Notes: generated by a model not told the origin, from the letters alone. A stretch of 64,000 nt of DNA from Mercurialis annua (GCF_937616625.2 NC_065571.1:23696201-23760200), one strand, 5' to 3'. Positions 1 through 12,007 are shown, counted from the stretch's first letter. A program made the numbers and translations.

Positions 1-119
1 GAAGGAGGAGCAGATATGTGCTCCTTTTTCGGACGGAGAATCCGTTTTTCTTTAAAAAATTATATAATTTTACGGTTTTATAGCTAACATAAATTAAATA
101 ATTATTATAAGTTTAATTT

Positions 120-349
120 TGTAAAGAAAAAGGTATTTTTGTACTATTAATAACATTAAAGTTCAATTATAATATAGGTTAAAAAATGAAGGACTATTTT
201 AAACTTTTTTCTAAATAAGAAAAGTTCAATTTAGTACTTTAGGGTAGAGTTGAAAACGAAAAAATCAAAAGAAGGGTACAAATGAATTTTTTCCTAGGTG
301 AAGGTATTAACGAAAAAATATTATAAGGTTGGGTTTTTTAAGTAATTAG

Positions 350-350
<1 letters not shown>
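120..350 (+). mobile_element. MITE right-arm fragment
   Basis: The last ~110 bp (about 241-350) match the right arm of the inverted-repeat element at 22204-22562 in the same orientation: both run from GGGTAGAG through GGTACAAATGAA to a GGTTGGG or GGTGGGG block. Here the end reads on to TTAAGTAATTAG, the complement of the left end of the other copy, which fixes the terminal sequence. No left arm was found upstream, so this copy is partial. The family is not recognised. Confidence 0.5.

Positions 351-352
<2 letters not shown>

Positions 353-410
<58 letters not shown>
353..410. repeat. (AT)n microsatellite
   Basis: About 29 uninterrupted AT units directly beside the MITE arm end. Confidence 0.97.
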
Positions 411-414
<4 letters not shown>

Positions 415-1330
415 CACTGTTTGACATAATAATCCGACATGTTACACACGTTTTGTTTAAAATCAGATAAAATACATGTCATGTTCGATATTAAAATAAA
501 TATAATATATTAAGAGGATAAATAAATTATGGTTTAAGAATGAGATATAAAAATATATGGATTTATAATTATATAAGAATGGATAAGAATTTAAATCGAG
601 TGAAATACGCGTGTCGAATAATATTTGATGAAATAGAGGTTAAAATAAAAGAAATAAATATATCAATATGGATCTCTAATTGGACAGCTAAAAGTTTCAA
701 ACAGAATTCTGAAAATTAAAACGTCGAGATACAAAATTTAGGACGTAAAAATTTAAAAATATAGAAAGTAACGAGTAGGGACACGTAGCGTAAAAGCAAG
801 GAGACACATGGCGCGACATAAGGCGCGCATGCAAAACGACATGTGGACACGTGGCACGCATACGTACATGAGGCGCACATGCGAAACAACACGTGGCACG
901 CATGCGCAGCGACACAAGGCGCACATGCAAAGCGACACTTGGATACACGTGTCACGCATGCGCAGTGACACTTGGTGATATATTAGTCTATAAATATAGA
1001 AAACGTTTATAGTACATTTTCTTCACTGATCGATATATTCTCTGAAAAACGGCTTTAATACGTTGATCTTATTTGGTCGATATCTCTCTACTCCGATATC
1101 GGAATTTGATATTGTTTATATCAAATCGAAGCTATCGACGTTCTCTTCAACTCTAACAGTTTTGTTTTGTGAAATTTGGCCGGAAAATATATCAAACTTA
1201 TGACTTAAGTTTCGGCAAAGACGTCCTTTTTGATTCGTCGTACTCCGAACATTTTCTCGCTAAAGTTTGGATTAGCGAAAGAACTATGAGTTTATTTTAT
1301 TACTATTAAATATTAAATAGAGTGTATTTA
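411..1330 (+). other. Non-coding, LTR-like stretch
   Basis: No reading frame of interest. A TATA-like CTATAAATA lies at about 991 after a GC-rich repeat, followed by a T/C-rich segment. That layout resembles the U3/R part of a Ty3/gypsy Tekay-type LTR, but I found no second copy in the window and no clear LTR ends. 1331-1559 beyond it shows nothing recognisable. Confidence 0.3.
790..975. repeat. GC-rich imperfect minisatellite
   Basis: Three or more imperfect copies of a ~45-60-bp unit built around GGCGCACATGC and GGCACGCATGCGCAG. It contrasts with the AT-rich surroundings. It creates overlapping minus-strand frames in all three phases rich in Cys, Arg and His, which are repeat artefacts and not genes. 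Confidence 0.75.
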
Positions 1331-1559
1331 TTTTATATATAAAATATTTAATGCAAAAGTGTAAAGCTATATTTGATTTTATGTGCAATGTGAAGATATT
1401 TATGAATAGATATGCTAGCCTTTGCTATTGAGATTGAATTATTATTTTAATATTCAATATGTGAACATTTCCTATTGATGAATCCCTAACTTTAGGTCTT
1501 TTTTAATTTCAATTGACTCAATTAGAAAGTAAAATATCCAATTAGAAAATAAAATATCA

Positions 1560-2145
1560 TGACGCGTATGTATATTTAGGGAATAGTCGCTTTAAAAGTG
1601 AATTTTCCCTAGATAACATCTATCAGATCTCTATTTTTTATCCTTTTCTTTGGTAAAAAAATTAAATTGCAAAATGTTTTTCTATTTCTAGAATACCCAA
1701 TATATGTTTTACATCATCTATGCGAAAATGTTCAATTTTCATAAGATCTTCTTGACTTTTATTCAAAAGGTCTGATAATGTATGTATATTGGATCTTTTG
1801 AGGCAAATATAGATCTTAGGAGTCAATTCTGATTGGTCAATAAAAACGTGTTTCACGTTTTGATTTTTTCTTAATTTAGTCAATCTATCATAAAAATTAA
1901 AAAGGGGTAAAGTAACCTTATGTTGGTTTTTTTTCTAAATGAAAGTTTTCTTCTTCTGCATGTAGAAAAGGAATAAATAAATAAATCAAATTCTGGGAGA
2001 CTTCATGAAGTGCTTCTTTAGGAGTTAAATCCCATTTGTCCATATTTCGAGAAAAAGTATCTCTTGCTTGTCATCCCCATTTCCATAAGAATGAACACTA
2101 TGATTCGCATTTCGAACAGGCATAAATATAGCATATATAGGACAC
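1560..2145 (-). other. Nuclear insertion of plastid DNA (NUPT)
   Basis: A block of plastid origin carrying the 3' half of rpoA and probably about 100 bp of sequence downstream of its stop codon. Only the rpoA part is identified by translation; the 1560-1661 end is inferred from its plastid-like character. The upstream border lies near 2145, where rpoA similarity ends. 2146-2428 is AT-rich, shows no gene, and could be plastid or nuclear. Confidence 0.8.
1662..2145 (-). pseudogene. rpoA: Plastid RNA polymerase alpha subunit, C-terminal fragment
   Basis: In plastids rpoA encodes the alpha subunit of the bacterial-type RNA polymerase. The final 73 residues here (1662-1883) read as the alpha C-terminal helix-hairpin-helix domain, including [14 protein letters not shown] and [17 protein letters not shown], typical of land-plant rpoA, and they end at a natural stop. 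Upstream, in shifted frames, further rpoA segments can be read ([23 protein letters not shown]). A 1-nt deletion near 2029 and a 1-nt insertion near 1932 break the frame, and the N-terminal half is absent. It is a dead nuclear copy, not an expressed gene. Confidence 0.92.
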
Positions 2146-2428
2146 AAAACAGAAATTTAGGATATGCATAGGAATTTAGTAAACTAGTGGAATCTTGGCT
2201 ATTAACTTTTTATTGTTTTTATTATCAGTAGTAGTATTCATAATTATTATAGTTATTCATAATGAATAAGAATTTAGAAATAAAGAATTGACAGTTCGAG
2301 TATTCGAAATTGCGCGATAAATAATAAAAGTAAGAGAAGTATATATAATAAATGCAGTATATATACATCTATATTGAATTGCGTATAGAGAAATGATAGA
2401 ATCCTTTCTGAATAGACTAAAGATTAGA

Positions 2429-2600
2429 CTAAATAGCTATTCAAACGAAATAAAGGGGATAGAATTATGTTTTCGAAAACCAGCCTGAGTATTTTTTTTA
2501 TCATAACTCGCTTTTCTGACGTCGGCTTTAACTGATTCAGACGTCCATGGAAAGGTAACTCGAATACCTATAACTTTCAAGCAGACGTCCAATCCGGATT
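2429..2600 (+). repeat. ~185-bp repeat unit (left copy)
   Basis: Matches units at 61600-64000 from AGCTATTCAA onward, with the shared core CATAACTCGCTTTTC, GATTCAGACGTCCATGGAAA and GTCCAATCCGGATT. It ends exactly where the H-family LTR begins at 2601, so the nested transposon block is flanked on both sides by this repeat. Confidence 0.8.
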
Positions 2601-4678
2601 TAATACACAAAATTTCAAGTGTACAATATCGTGAATAAGTAATAAATAGTAAGTAGAGTGTCGAACCCACGAGGAATTAAATTTAGTATCAAATAGTTAA
2701 TTAAGAATTATTTGAACTAATAAAAATATATTTTGTGTGATTTTAATTAAAACTAATAAATACTTAAAGTAATAATTTAAGGAATAAACAATAACGATAA
2801 ATAACTCAGAATATTGCTTTCGTATGGATTATCGATATCTTACAAATCTAACTTATATAAATCAATTTTAATTGTGATGTGAAATGGAGGATAGATCGAA
2901 GATACTAACTTAGTATTCCTATTTTATTGCTAGCCTATTGATTATAACTCGTTACCCCGAATCACCCTTACTATCACGGCTTACAGAACGATAGAATATA
3001 AACGGCAATTTATATTCAACGCATTATCGATTAGTTATCCACATAGACCACACAACGCAAACATGGTGATCGAACAATGCTTTGTAAGTATGGCTTGGTT
3101 ACCCTTTTCCAATTAAATTGCTTAAGTTCCCTTCTCACAATTTATTCTATGTTCATGTGATTGTTAGCTACTCAATCACAAGCATTATTCTCAATAACGA
3201 AGGATTGCATTAACAAAAAAATATATAGAAATTAATTTTCAGAATTTAAACCTAGCATCCATACTACTCACAATATTCCTAGTCAAGAAATTTAACTAGC
3301 CATAGTTAAATTAAATTAAGCAACCAATAATAATAAACATATTCAAAACAAGAGAATGAAATAAAAATACTCTATCATCCATACTACTCACAAACATGAT
3401 GGTCGGACTCATGCTTTATAATAATAAACATATTCAAAACAAGAGAATGAAATTAAATTAACTAAGCCATAGACCACATAACGCAAACATGGTGGTCGGA
3501 CTCATGCTTTATAATTATGCCTTGGTTACTCTTTTCCAATTAAATTTCTTAAGTCCCCTCCTCACAATTTAATCTAAGATCGTGCAATTATTGACCGATT
3601 AATCAAAAGCATTACTCTCAATAACAAAGGGTTTCATTAACAAAGAAAGATATAGAAGATTAGTTATCAGAATTTAAATCTAGCATCGATACTACTCACA
3701 ATATTCCAAGTCATTTAATTTAGCTAGACATGCTTAAGGTAAATAAACAATTAACAATCATAATCATAATTAAGATTAGAGATTGAAATAAAAGATACTA
3801 AAATAAAAACATGGAATTATTCGGAACACAAGATTTCGAATCAAGCTTCGAAAGATTAAGTCTTGAAATAACTCTAAAAAACTAAAAGAGATTAACTAAA
3901 ACTTAAAGGTATGTAAATTAGAAAAAAATGAAAAACTAGATAGATTACATAGCCTTGAAGTAATCTTTATAAAGGGGAAGATATTAGAGTCCTTATGCAA
4001 GTCAGAAAGTCGTTTTGAAGTCAAATCCTCGAGAAATTAGAAAATTCGGTTTTGTCTTGCTGCACATTCTTGCCACCCAAGGAATTCTTGCCGTCTGGCA
4101 GGAATCCTTCATGCTCGATAGGAGGTTGACTCCAAAGTGTCTCCAGCCAGCCGGCGGAATCCTTCATGCCCGACCGGACTGATTTCAGCGCATGTACCGA
4201 CTTCGGACAGCCATAACTCTTTGTACACAACTCCAAATAACATGGTTCTTGAACCATTGGAAAGCTTGAGATGTCTAGCTTATTCATATGAAGAACCTTA
4301 ATTCATTAGAAATTTATAAGTATTTCAAAATATCCAATTAATAGAAAAGGGTCAAATCAGCAAGCCATCTAATGCAACATGTAATTTGTCAATATTCAAA
4401 ACTTCATAGGCTGAGCAATATAACTCGGAATTCTATAATTATTGATGTTTTATAAAGCTTAAGATGTATACAACAATTCATATGCAGAATACTTTCTCAT
4501 TTGAGGTCTTGAAGAAGGACAAAACTATCCGTTCATGAATAAGGATAGATTTGATATAATTTCTTCGTTTCTTTGGAATTTCCTTTGATTCTTGGTCCAT
4601 GACTTTCTTGCATAATTGACCTATAAAACAACACCTTTCCAAGCATAATTTCCTCAAAAATAGGAAGTATTACTAACA
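2601..4678 (-). mobile_element. LTR of Athila-like element H (left copy)
   Basis: Roughly 90% identical by eye to 59891-61473, which lies next to a tRNA-Asp primer-binding site, so both are LTRs of one minus-strand family. The first bases are TA where the other copy has TG; the right end ...CTAACA gives TGTTAG on the minus strand. It is longer than its partner because of an internal ~426-bp duplication. The flanking 5-mers (GGATT on the left; ATC then the composite LTR on the right) do not match, so it is either the far LTR of the element whose other end is at 61473 or an independent truncated copy. There are no coding frames; the 88-codon minus-strand frame inside it is fortuitous. Confidence 0.75.
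3042..3760. repeat. ~426-bp tandem duplication inside the H LTR
   Basis: The block starting CATAGACCACACAACGCAAA at 3042 recurs at 3468 as CATAGACCACATAACGCAAA and stays similar to about 3760. The copies have diverged, so the duplication is old. A smaller repeat (ATTCAAAACAAGAGAATGAAA at about 3340 and 3431) sits at its junction. The partner LTR at 59891 has only one copy. Confidence 0.8.
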
Positions 4679-4681
4679 ATC

Positions 4682-6476
4682 TGTCACGACTTGAAATCTC
4701 GAGCCGAGACCGGCGTTAGGGAATGGGAGTGGTAGCTCTAAAACCCGTAGCAAGTCTAAAACCACTATAAACATTTTCGCGATACAAATCAAATAGCGAT
4801 CATGCAAGCGTTTTCAAAAAATCTTTTAAAACGATAAGATGTCAAACATCTATTTACATTCAAAAAACCATCCATAGAAACTAGGGTCTAACACTGCGAT
4901 GCCACATTAAGCATTGCCCTATTTCCCATATCAAAAGCAAACGATTTAAAGAGCACTTCAAACTTATAAAACATCAGAGTACAAATACGTAAAACCCATT
5001 TGACGAATCCACATATACATCTAGGACTAATCTACTGCAGCACTGACGATATACACACTTATTTTTTTCAATCCACATATGCATACAATGCGGGCGACGC
5101 GACCGCATAAGCGGGGCGTGCGTCCGCAGCCCGCTCCTAGGGGCGTGTGTCCGCCGCCCGCACGAGTCAGCGGCTCGTCGCAAAGAAAATTCGCCGATCG
5201 ATTTATTTTGAGAAAAATTTGTCGTACACGCATATCGAGATTTGAAATCGATTAATATTCGATTAATTATCAATTAATTTGAGACATTAGCCTAACAAGG
5301 TTAAACGAGAATTGATTTAGAGATGACATTTAATCCATAAACGAGTTAGATACCGTTTATCGGAATATACGTGAGAAGCACGACGGTTAATGAGAGTTTA
5401 GTGTGTCGAGTCTCGAGTCTAGAGTCAATCTTAGAATAGGATTTTGATACAAGTCAAATGTTTTAAAATTTGTTTTAGATCCGGCGAGGCAAGAAGCAGC
5501 TGGACCAGTAGTTCGAGAAGCTTGACGTTTCTAAGCCCCGACGTATTTTTGGATAAGCGTTTTCAGTGAGTTTATATGATTTTCTTTTAAAGTATTTATT
5601 CAAGCAATTATTTTATATTGCTTTATGTTTGAATTGCATGTTTTATATACAAAATGTTTATATGAATTGCGCATACACTTGATTTGAAACCAGTATTGAT
5701 CCGATGGAACGTGCTACCTATTGAGCTGCAATAGGACTGCGTGATCACAAGTTTTGATTTAATACAGCTGTGAATTGATTATGATTATGAAATTCAAGAT
5801 TAGGTATATGATTTCGATACGAGTGAGCACTCGGTTACGGTGTAACCTGAAGTCCCCGTATCTAGTGGGCTGGACCCACCCGTGAGTTGGACTCACAACT
5901 TGATATTAATGATTGGGTTGCTTGATTGATGATTAGTATGTTTGAGGATTAAGGTTTCAATCGGATCTCGTACTTGGCTGCATACGATTGAATATCGTTT
6001 TATGTTTTATTTGAATACTTATTAGTAAATGTATGAACTCACTCAGTATATCCCAATATACTGACCCCTCACAGACCTTCTTTCAGGTGAAAGACGCTTT
6101 TGAAGCAATGAACTTCTACCCTACTTCCAGAAGTCTGTATTTTTTAAAGTATGTAAAGAAACAGTACTTTACTCTTAGAGTTGCAGTAGATAAGTGTTTT
6201 GCAAGTCAGCTTGTAATGTATAGTTTTCTGTAAATATAACTTTAATGTTTTAAAGTTTTTAAATTTTTTTACGCTAGCTGCGTTTTGATATTTGAGATTT
6301 CCAGAGGATGTGTATGCCTGGCATGTATGATTCTGCATGACACATGTTTATGTATGTCATGCATGACGTTATGTTTTGAGAAAAATTATTTTACGTTTTT
6401 AGGCTTGCTACGGGTTTCGAAGTAACCACTCGCATTCCCTAGCGCCGGTCTTGGCCCATGAGATTGGATCGTGACA
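4682..6476. mobile_element. Composite inverted Tekay-type LTR with 5-bp TSD
   Basis: Begins TGTCACGACT and ends GGATCGTGACA, with CAATC directly before (4677-4681) and after (6477-6481): a perfect 5-bp target duplication. The left part (4682 to about 5060) is close to 90% identical to the end of element A's LTR (from 10760) in the same orientation. The right part (about 5270-6476) resembles the same LTR in reverse: its reverse complement shares AAGACCGGCGCTAGGGAATG and the ACTGAGTGAGTTCATA block with 10760-11312. The unit therefore has two outward-facing LTR 3' ends and no coding region. Between them lies a GC-rich segment (5085-5170). Short frames here are fortuitous. Confidence 0.7.
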
Positions 6477-6481
6477 CAATC

Positions 6482-8300
6482 TTATCAATATATACTTGTG
6501 CTAACTTTGCTACCGAATACGTCATCTTGATGGAAATAAAGTGCGCTGATTTCGTCAGACGATCTACAATCACCCATATAAAATCAAAACCTCTTTGTGT
6601 CTTTGGTAATCCAACTACGAAATCCATAGTGATCCTTTCCCATTTCCATTCTGGAATAGGTAAAGGTTGTAGAAATCCTTACGGCCGTTAATGTTCCAAT
6701 TTGACTTGTTGACAAGTCGGGCACTTGGCTACAAACTCTACGATATCCTTCTTCATTCCATTCCACAAATACATCTTCTTGATGTCCCGATACATCTTGG
6801 TTGATCAAGGATGCGTACTATATTTCGATCCATGGGTCTCTTCCATGATCTTCTGCCTCAAATCATCCATACTGGGCACACACAATCTAATGCCATACCT
6901 TAATGTTCCGTTAACAATGCTGAAATCTTGACCTTTCTCTTGTTGTACTTCATTTATTAATCATTTTAGTTTAGGATCTTCTGCTTGTAATTCCTTGATT
7001 TTATCAATCAACGTTGGTCGAATACTCAACTGAGCTAACAAATTTCCAAGGTTTAAAACTTCAAACTTAACTCCTTGGCTATACAACTTATGAGCCTCAT
7101 TAGCTAATGGTCTTCGCCACATTAGAGTAATATCCGCAAGACTGCCTGCAGACTTTATGCTCAAGGCATCCGCTAGTACATTGGCCTTCCCGGAATGGTA
7201 CTGAATAGTACAATTGTAATCCTTTAGCAACTCTAACCATCTTCTCTATTGAAGGTTTAGTTCACGTTGATCAAAGATATACATCAAACTCTTATGATCC
7301 GTGAATATCTCACATGTCGCTCCATATAGGTAATGCCTCCAAATCTTCAAAGCAAAGATCACCGCTGCTAACTCCAAATCATGAGTCGGACAGTTCACTT
7401 CATGCTTTTTTAGCTGTCGAGAAGCATAAGCTATTACTCGACCATGCTGCATCAAAACAAAGTATACTGCGAATCCTTCTGCTCCTTCGGGTAATGCTAA
7501 CATTGGTGCTGTAGTTAAGCACTCCTTCAGTTTTAAAAAACTGCCTTCACACTTATCCGTCCAATCAAACTTAGCATTCTTCTGCGTTAACTTCGTCAAT
7601 GGTGCAGAAACTTCAAAAAGTCTTGCATTAAACGCCTGTAATATCCTACTAATCCTAGGAAAATACGGATCTCCGTAACTGAGCTAGGTCGCTCCCATTC
7701 TGACACAGCCTCAATTTTCTTTGGGTCGACCATGATGCCATTTTGAGACACAGCATGTCCCAAAAATGCCACTTCCTTTAGCCAGAATGCGCACATGGAA
7801 AACTTGGCGTTGAGCTGATGCTCTCTCAACACTCGGAGTACTATTCGCAAATGATGCGCATGCTCTTCCTTTGAACGCAAATATATCAGAATATCGTCGA
7901 TGAACACGATCACAAACTGGTCCAAAAATGGCATAAACACTCGGTTCATCAAATCCATGAAAGCCGCTGGTGCATTAATCAATCCAAATGACATCACCAG
8001 AAACTCGTAGTGTCCATAACGAGTTCTAAAAGCAGTTTTCAAAATATCATTATTCTGAATCTTCGATTGATGATAACCTGATCTAAGGTCAATCTTTGAA
8101 AAATACTTTGTTCCTTGCAGCTGATCGAACAGATCATCAATTCTAGGTAATGGGTACTTGTTCTTCATCGAAACCTAATTCAATTGACGATAATCTATAC
8201 ATAACTGTAGCGATCCATATTTCTTCTTCACGAACAACACTGGTGCACCCCACGGAGATACATTAGGTCTTATAAATCCGCGACCCAACAACTCTTCCAG
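6482..8300 (-). pseudogene. Element A pol: RT, RNase H, truncated integrase
   Basis: RT runs from 8168 ([17 protein letters not shown]) with the catalytic FIDD at about 7893-7904 in place of the usual Y-x-D-D. RNase H follows (7599-6961), with [11 protein letters not shown] and YHSGKANVLADALS. The integrase zinc region can be read in broken frames (about 6960-6700), then the core start MDFVVGLPKTQRGFDFIW at 6627. In-frame stops replace codons between RQLN and MKNKY (about 8176), near 8302, and between LNLQ and RRW (about 7234), and more occur before 6930. Pol is cut at 6482, so only the first integrase acidic residue is left. It cannot be active. Confidence 0.88.
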
Positions 8301-10445
8301 TTAGTCCTTGACTTCCTTTAGCTCTGCTGGCGCAATCTGATATGGGGGTACAGATATCGGTTTTGTATCAGGATCAAACTCGAAACAAAACTCTATCTCT
8401 CGATTTGGTGGTAATTCAGGCAATTCTTTTGGAAAGACATCCGGATATTCCGACACCACCGATACGTCTTGTACCTCTCTATTTTTCTTTTGCACGTCCT
8501 TTACAATAGCCAAAAATCCTTGACATCCCATCCTTAATATTCGACGTGCTTTGATGGCCGAAATGATACTCATAGAAGATTCCAACTTCTCACCTTGGAT
8601 TGAAATAGGTTCAACTCCAGGTGAACTAAACGTTACTATCTTCTTGCGACAATCCACATTGGCATAGTGTTGGGCTAGCCAATCCATTCCTAGTATAACA
8701 TCGAAATCTAATACTTCTAGCAAAATCAAGTCAGCATCCAACTCTCGCCCTTGAACACTCATAGGACAAGAAGGATAAACTATGCTTACTTCTATACTCT
8801 CATCTACTGGGGTAGCGACTAACAAAGGACGTTGTAAATAAGTGGGTTGCCTTCCCAACTTAACCGCAAAACTAGACGAAATAAACAAATGCGTAGCACC
8901 CAGATCAAACAGAACTAATGCATCTTTAAAAGCGATGAGAAATGTACCTTGCACAACAGTATTGGAAGCCTGAGCCTCCTGAGGGTTTAGTGCAAAGACT
9001 CTGGCCTGACTTCCACCAGCCTGTGAAGTCTGACCAGTACCACAACCTCCACCATTTCTTCCTCCTCGATTCCCATAGCCACAACCTCTCTGGCCTGTAA
9101 AAGTACTTCTTGTCTGACCATATCCAGATGCTGCCTGATATGCAGTTCTCTGCTGATTGTAGGAAGGTTGTACAACCGTAGTCATCGAACCTTGAGGCAT
9201 CTGCCTTGGACAATCCCTAGCAAAGTGACCCTGTTGGCCACAATTGAAACACGCTCCCGAAACCATGCGGCATACTCCATAATGCCTCTTGTTACAATTC
9301 TGACAAAGGGGTGTTCCAATTCCCATGCCACCTGTCGTCCTAGCTCACACTCTTGTTCTAGAAGTTCCAGCTCAATTACTAAATTTATATCTCTTACGAT
9401 CTCAATTACGCTGGGACCTAGAAAAGTGTCCAGCATAAGACTGCTCTGGGGCACTCTGTACCATCTGCACACTCTCACTCCTGATCGGTACTTGACCAGA
9501 AGGATTTGGAAGTCTCCCATACTGAATCAGGTAGTCTTGATCTGTCGAGCACTATCAATAAAATGAACCAAATCCCTATTCACACTTGACATTAAACTTA
9601 CGAACTCGGGTCCTAACCCCTTCACGAACCTTGTGTTCACTCTAACCAGATCCACCATCAAGTCTGGTGCAAACCTACTCAATCTCGTGAAATCCGCAAC
9701 ATAGTTTTGCACCAATCTATCTCCCTTGTTCATATTCAACAATCGATCACGATGCATCTCCGTCACCGAATACGGAAGATAGAACTTCCTGTAGCGATTA
9801 ACAGATTCAGCCCATGTCATCTGACCCATAGTCGGCTGAATCTCTAGTTGAAACCAATCCTTCGCTGGTCCTTTCAACGACATCTCTATCAGAATGATAG
9901 ATTGTCTCTCATCAGCTTGGAGACGTCTAGTGTTATCTCCACCTCTTCCAGAAAATCTAATGCATCTCCAGTACCGTCGAAGTAAGTTGGCTTAATGCGC
10001 ATGTAAGCCAAAACAATATCTCTATCCGCATTGACTAACAAACGCTGCTGCTGTAATAATAACTGCTCATGTTGCATATTCTGGTTCTCCGCTTGAGCTG
10101 TCGCCAAAGACGCAATACCAGCAAAAAACTGGTCCATATTGAATCCAGCAGGATTTGCTTGGTGAGGAATCCTGGTGCCTGAACTGGTTCTTGTACATTG
10201 GCATCTTGACCTCTGCCTATGCCTCTGCCTCGGCCTCTTCCACGACCTCTACCTCTTCCGGGTACTCCACCGGGTTTTGGTTGTCCTCCATGAACATAAA
10301 ACTCATCTTTAGCCTCTGCGACTCCTTCTTGTGCCACCTCTGGTGCCACTCCTGGTGCAACTCCTGCCGAAACACCAGGTGCAACTCCTTGCGCAACTCC
10401 TGGTGCAACTCCAACACGCGCCCTAGTTTTTCTCTGGTCAGCCAT
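8301..10445 (-). pseudogene. Element A gag and protease
   Basis: Gag probably starts at the ATG at 10445 (MADQRKTRARVGV). Near the N-terminus a short repeat (GVAPGVAQ type) and a glycine/arginine-rich run (GRGRGRG) follow. The capsid part is read from 10137 to 9527 (AYMRIKPTYFDGTGDALDFL, GPAKDWFQLEI) with frameshifts. A CCHC knuckle, CFNCGQQGHFARDC, sits near 9205-9248. The aspartic protease follows at about 8918-8640: the active-site triplet reads DLG (8898-8906) in FDLGATHLFIS where DSG is expected, then LGMDWL. The frame reaches the RT entry at 8301 and ends in a stop. At least three frame changes break gag. Confidence 0.85.
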
Positions 10446-10744
10446 CCTGACCAAAGCAAACAACGCCACGATCAGTAACCATACGATAAAGGTGTGCTCG
10501 CTTCAAGCACAAAACTAAGCATATACGCAGTCACATCTAATCGCATGCTATCAATCACACTCACATAACAGACTCACATCATATTGAGGAGAGCTGAAAG
10601 TTTGAAATCAAACGAGGACATATCGATGACATAACTCGAATCCTGTAGCTACAGTAGCTCATAGTTTAACTTAGTGAACTTGACAATCCTAGGACCACAT
10701 ATCACATAACACATAAGGCAATGGCCTAGGAAACTAAACCATTT

Positions 10745-10759
10745 CTCTGATAATAACTT
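10745..10759 (-). other. Degenerate primer-binding site of element A
   Basis: Directly after the LTR end, the minus strand reads AGTTATTATCAGAGA, resembling the initiator-Met site TGGTATCAGAG with substitutions. Position and family context support the call; the match itself is weak. Confidence 0.5.
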
Positions 10760-11312
10760 TGTCACGACTCGAAATCTCGAGTCAAGACCGGCGCTAGGGA
10801 ATGAGAGTGGTAGCTCCAAAACCAGAGCAAGCCAAAAACCACTATAAACATTTTTGCGATACAAATCAAATAGCAATCATGTAAGCGTTTTCAGAAAAAC
10901 CTTTTAAAATGATAAGATGGAAAACATCTATTTACATTCTGAAAACCATCCATAGAAACTAGGGTCTTACACTGCGATGCCAAATCAAGCATTGCCCTAT
11001 TTCGCACATCAAAAGCAAACGGCTTAAATCACAGTTCAAGCTTACAAAATATCAGAGTACAAATATATAAACCCATTTGACGAAACCACATATACATCGA
11101 GGATTAATCTACTGCAGCACTAACGATACACACTTCTTTTGTACATACTTCTAAACAGACTTCTGAAGTAAGGATAGAAGTCTGTAACGTCAAAAAGTCT
11201 ATTCACCTGAAAAAGTTGAAAACAACGGGGTCAGTCGAAACTGAGTGAGTTCATAGTTTACTAATGATCATTCTATAAAACAAAACAATCTTGTAAATCA
11301 TTCATTCATATG
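10760..11312 (-). mobile_element. Element A 5' LTR, part 1
   Basis: Begins (plus sense) TGTCACGACTCGAAATCTCG and matches the left part of the composite LTR at 4682. It is interrupted at 11312 by element B and resumes at 20536. Confidence 0.85.
11308..11312. repeat. Element B target duplication, left
   Basis: ATATG here and at 20531-20535 bracket element B exactly. Confidence 0.92.
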
Positions 11313-11731
11313 TGATGGTTTTGATTGTCGTTCTTGTCGCTAAGCTTCAACCTGTCAAGATCAAACAAGTTAGAAAGATTCGAGCCAGTGTTTGGCTCGA
11401 ACACCCTTCGATGCCTAAGTCAGTCTTTGGTGGAAATTAATGAGAATGATAAAAGTGAATATGAGTCTTTACCTGGTTTAGGCATCCTTCTATATATATT
11501 TCGTAGTCTTTGTGTTGTAGTGTGATTGTTCCTTGTTGATTCCAGCTATCTCTTTGTTGAGATTTGCCTTCATCCCTGATTTTAAGGGATCACGTCGTTC
11601 TCTTTATTTATCAGATATTGATGCGGTTATAGCTGCGTATTGGGTCAGGGACTTAATCGGGTTGATCTCTGGGTCTATGACCAAAGTCATTATTGTGAGT
11701 CTTGTATGTTGTTTTGGTCCTTTTTCCATTA
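11313..11731 (-). mobile_element. Element B 3' LTR
   Basis: 419 bp, TGATGG at the plus-sense start and CCATTA (for CCATCA) at the end. It contains the family hairpin at 11379-11401. A CT-rich polypurine tract complement, CTACTCCCTCCCCT, follows at 11732-11745. Confidence 0.93.
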
Positions 11732-11745
11732 CTACTCCCTCCCCT
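11732..11745 (-). other. Element B polypurine tract
   Basis: On the minus strand AGGGGAGGGAGTAG lies immediately before the 3' LTR. D and C have GGGAGGGACTAA in the same place. This is the expected plus-strand priming site of reverse transcription. Confidence 0.85.
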
Positions 11746-12000
11746 AGAAATATGCCTTCAAGTATTTATGCTTGTTCTTGTAGTTTCTTATCGGGCTTAG
11801 TTTTCGAGCCATTTGTTTCTGAAATAAGCTTCCCTAATTTTAGGCTGGTCTTGTAGTGATAGTCTTCTTTGTGAGACTTCAATTACTTCCCCAATGCTTA
11901 GGTTTTGAATTTTTTGAATTTTGTTTTTTAAATTCCCTAGACTCTCGCTAGGCGCCAGTTTCGTGCTGGTAACCGCTTAAAGGTTCTCTGGCTGCTTACC

Positions 12001-12007
12001 TTTAAAT
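12001..12007 (+). promoter_or_regulatory. Putative TATA box of the B antisense gene
   Basis: TTTAAAT lies 168 bp before the antisense ATG. An ATTTAAAG/CTTTAAAT octamer occurs at the matching position in C (28560-28567), D (46460-46467) and F (58139-58146). Conservation inside otherwise diverged sequence supports a promoter for the antisense gene, but no transcription start is known. Confidence 0.5.

Larger units (their letters stand above)
6482..10759 (-). mobile_element. Element A: internal region, Ty3/gypsy Tekay/Del type
   Basis: Minus-strand gag, protease, reverse transcriptase, RNase H and the start of integrase in the gypsy order. The lineage call rests on the single CCHC zinc knuckle, the RT approach motif ending IAPAELKE, and DFVVGLPKTQRGFD in integrase. 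The element stops inside integrase at about 6482, where the composite LTR begins, so the rest of integrase and its 3' LTR are missing. Its 5' LTR is at 10760-11312 and 20536-22200, split by element B. Confidence 0.85.

Noticed and set aside
697..971. Three overlapping minus-strand frames rich in Cys, Arg and His
   Set aside because: All three phases are open over the same GC-rich minisatellite; the amino-acid pattern follows the DNA repeat.
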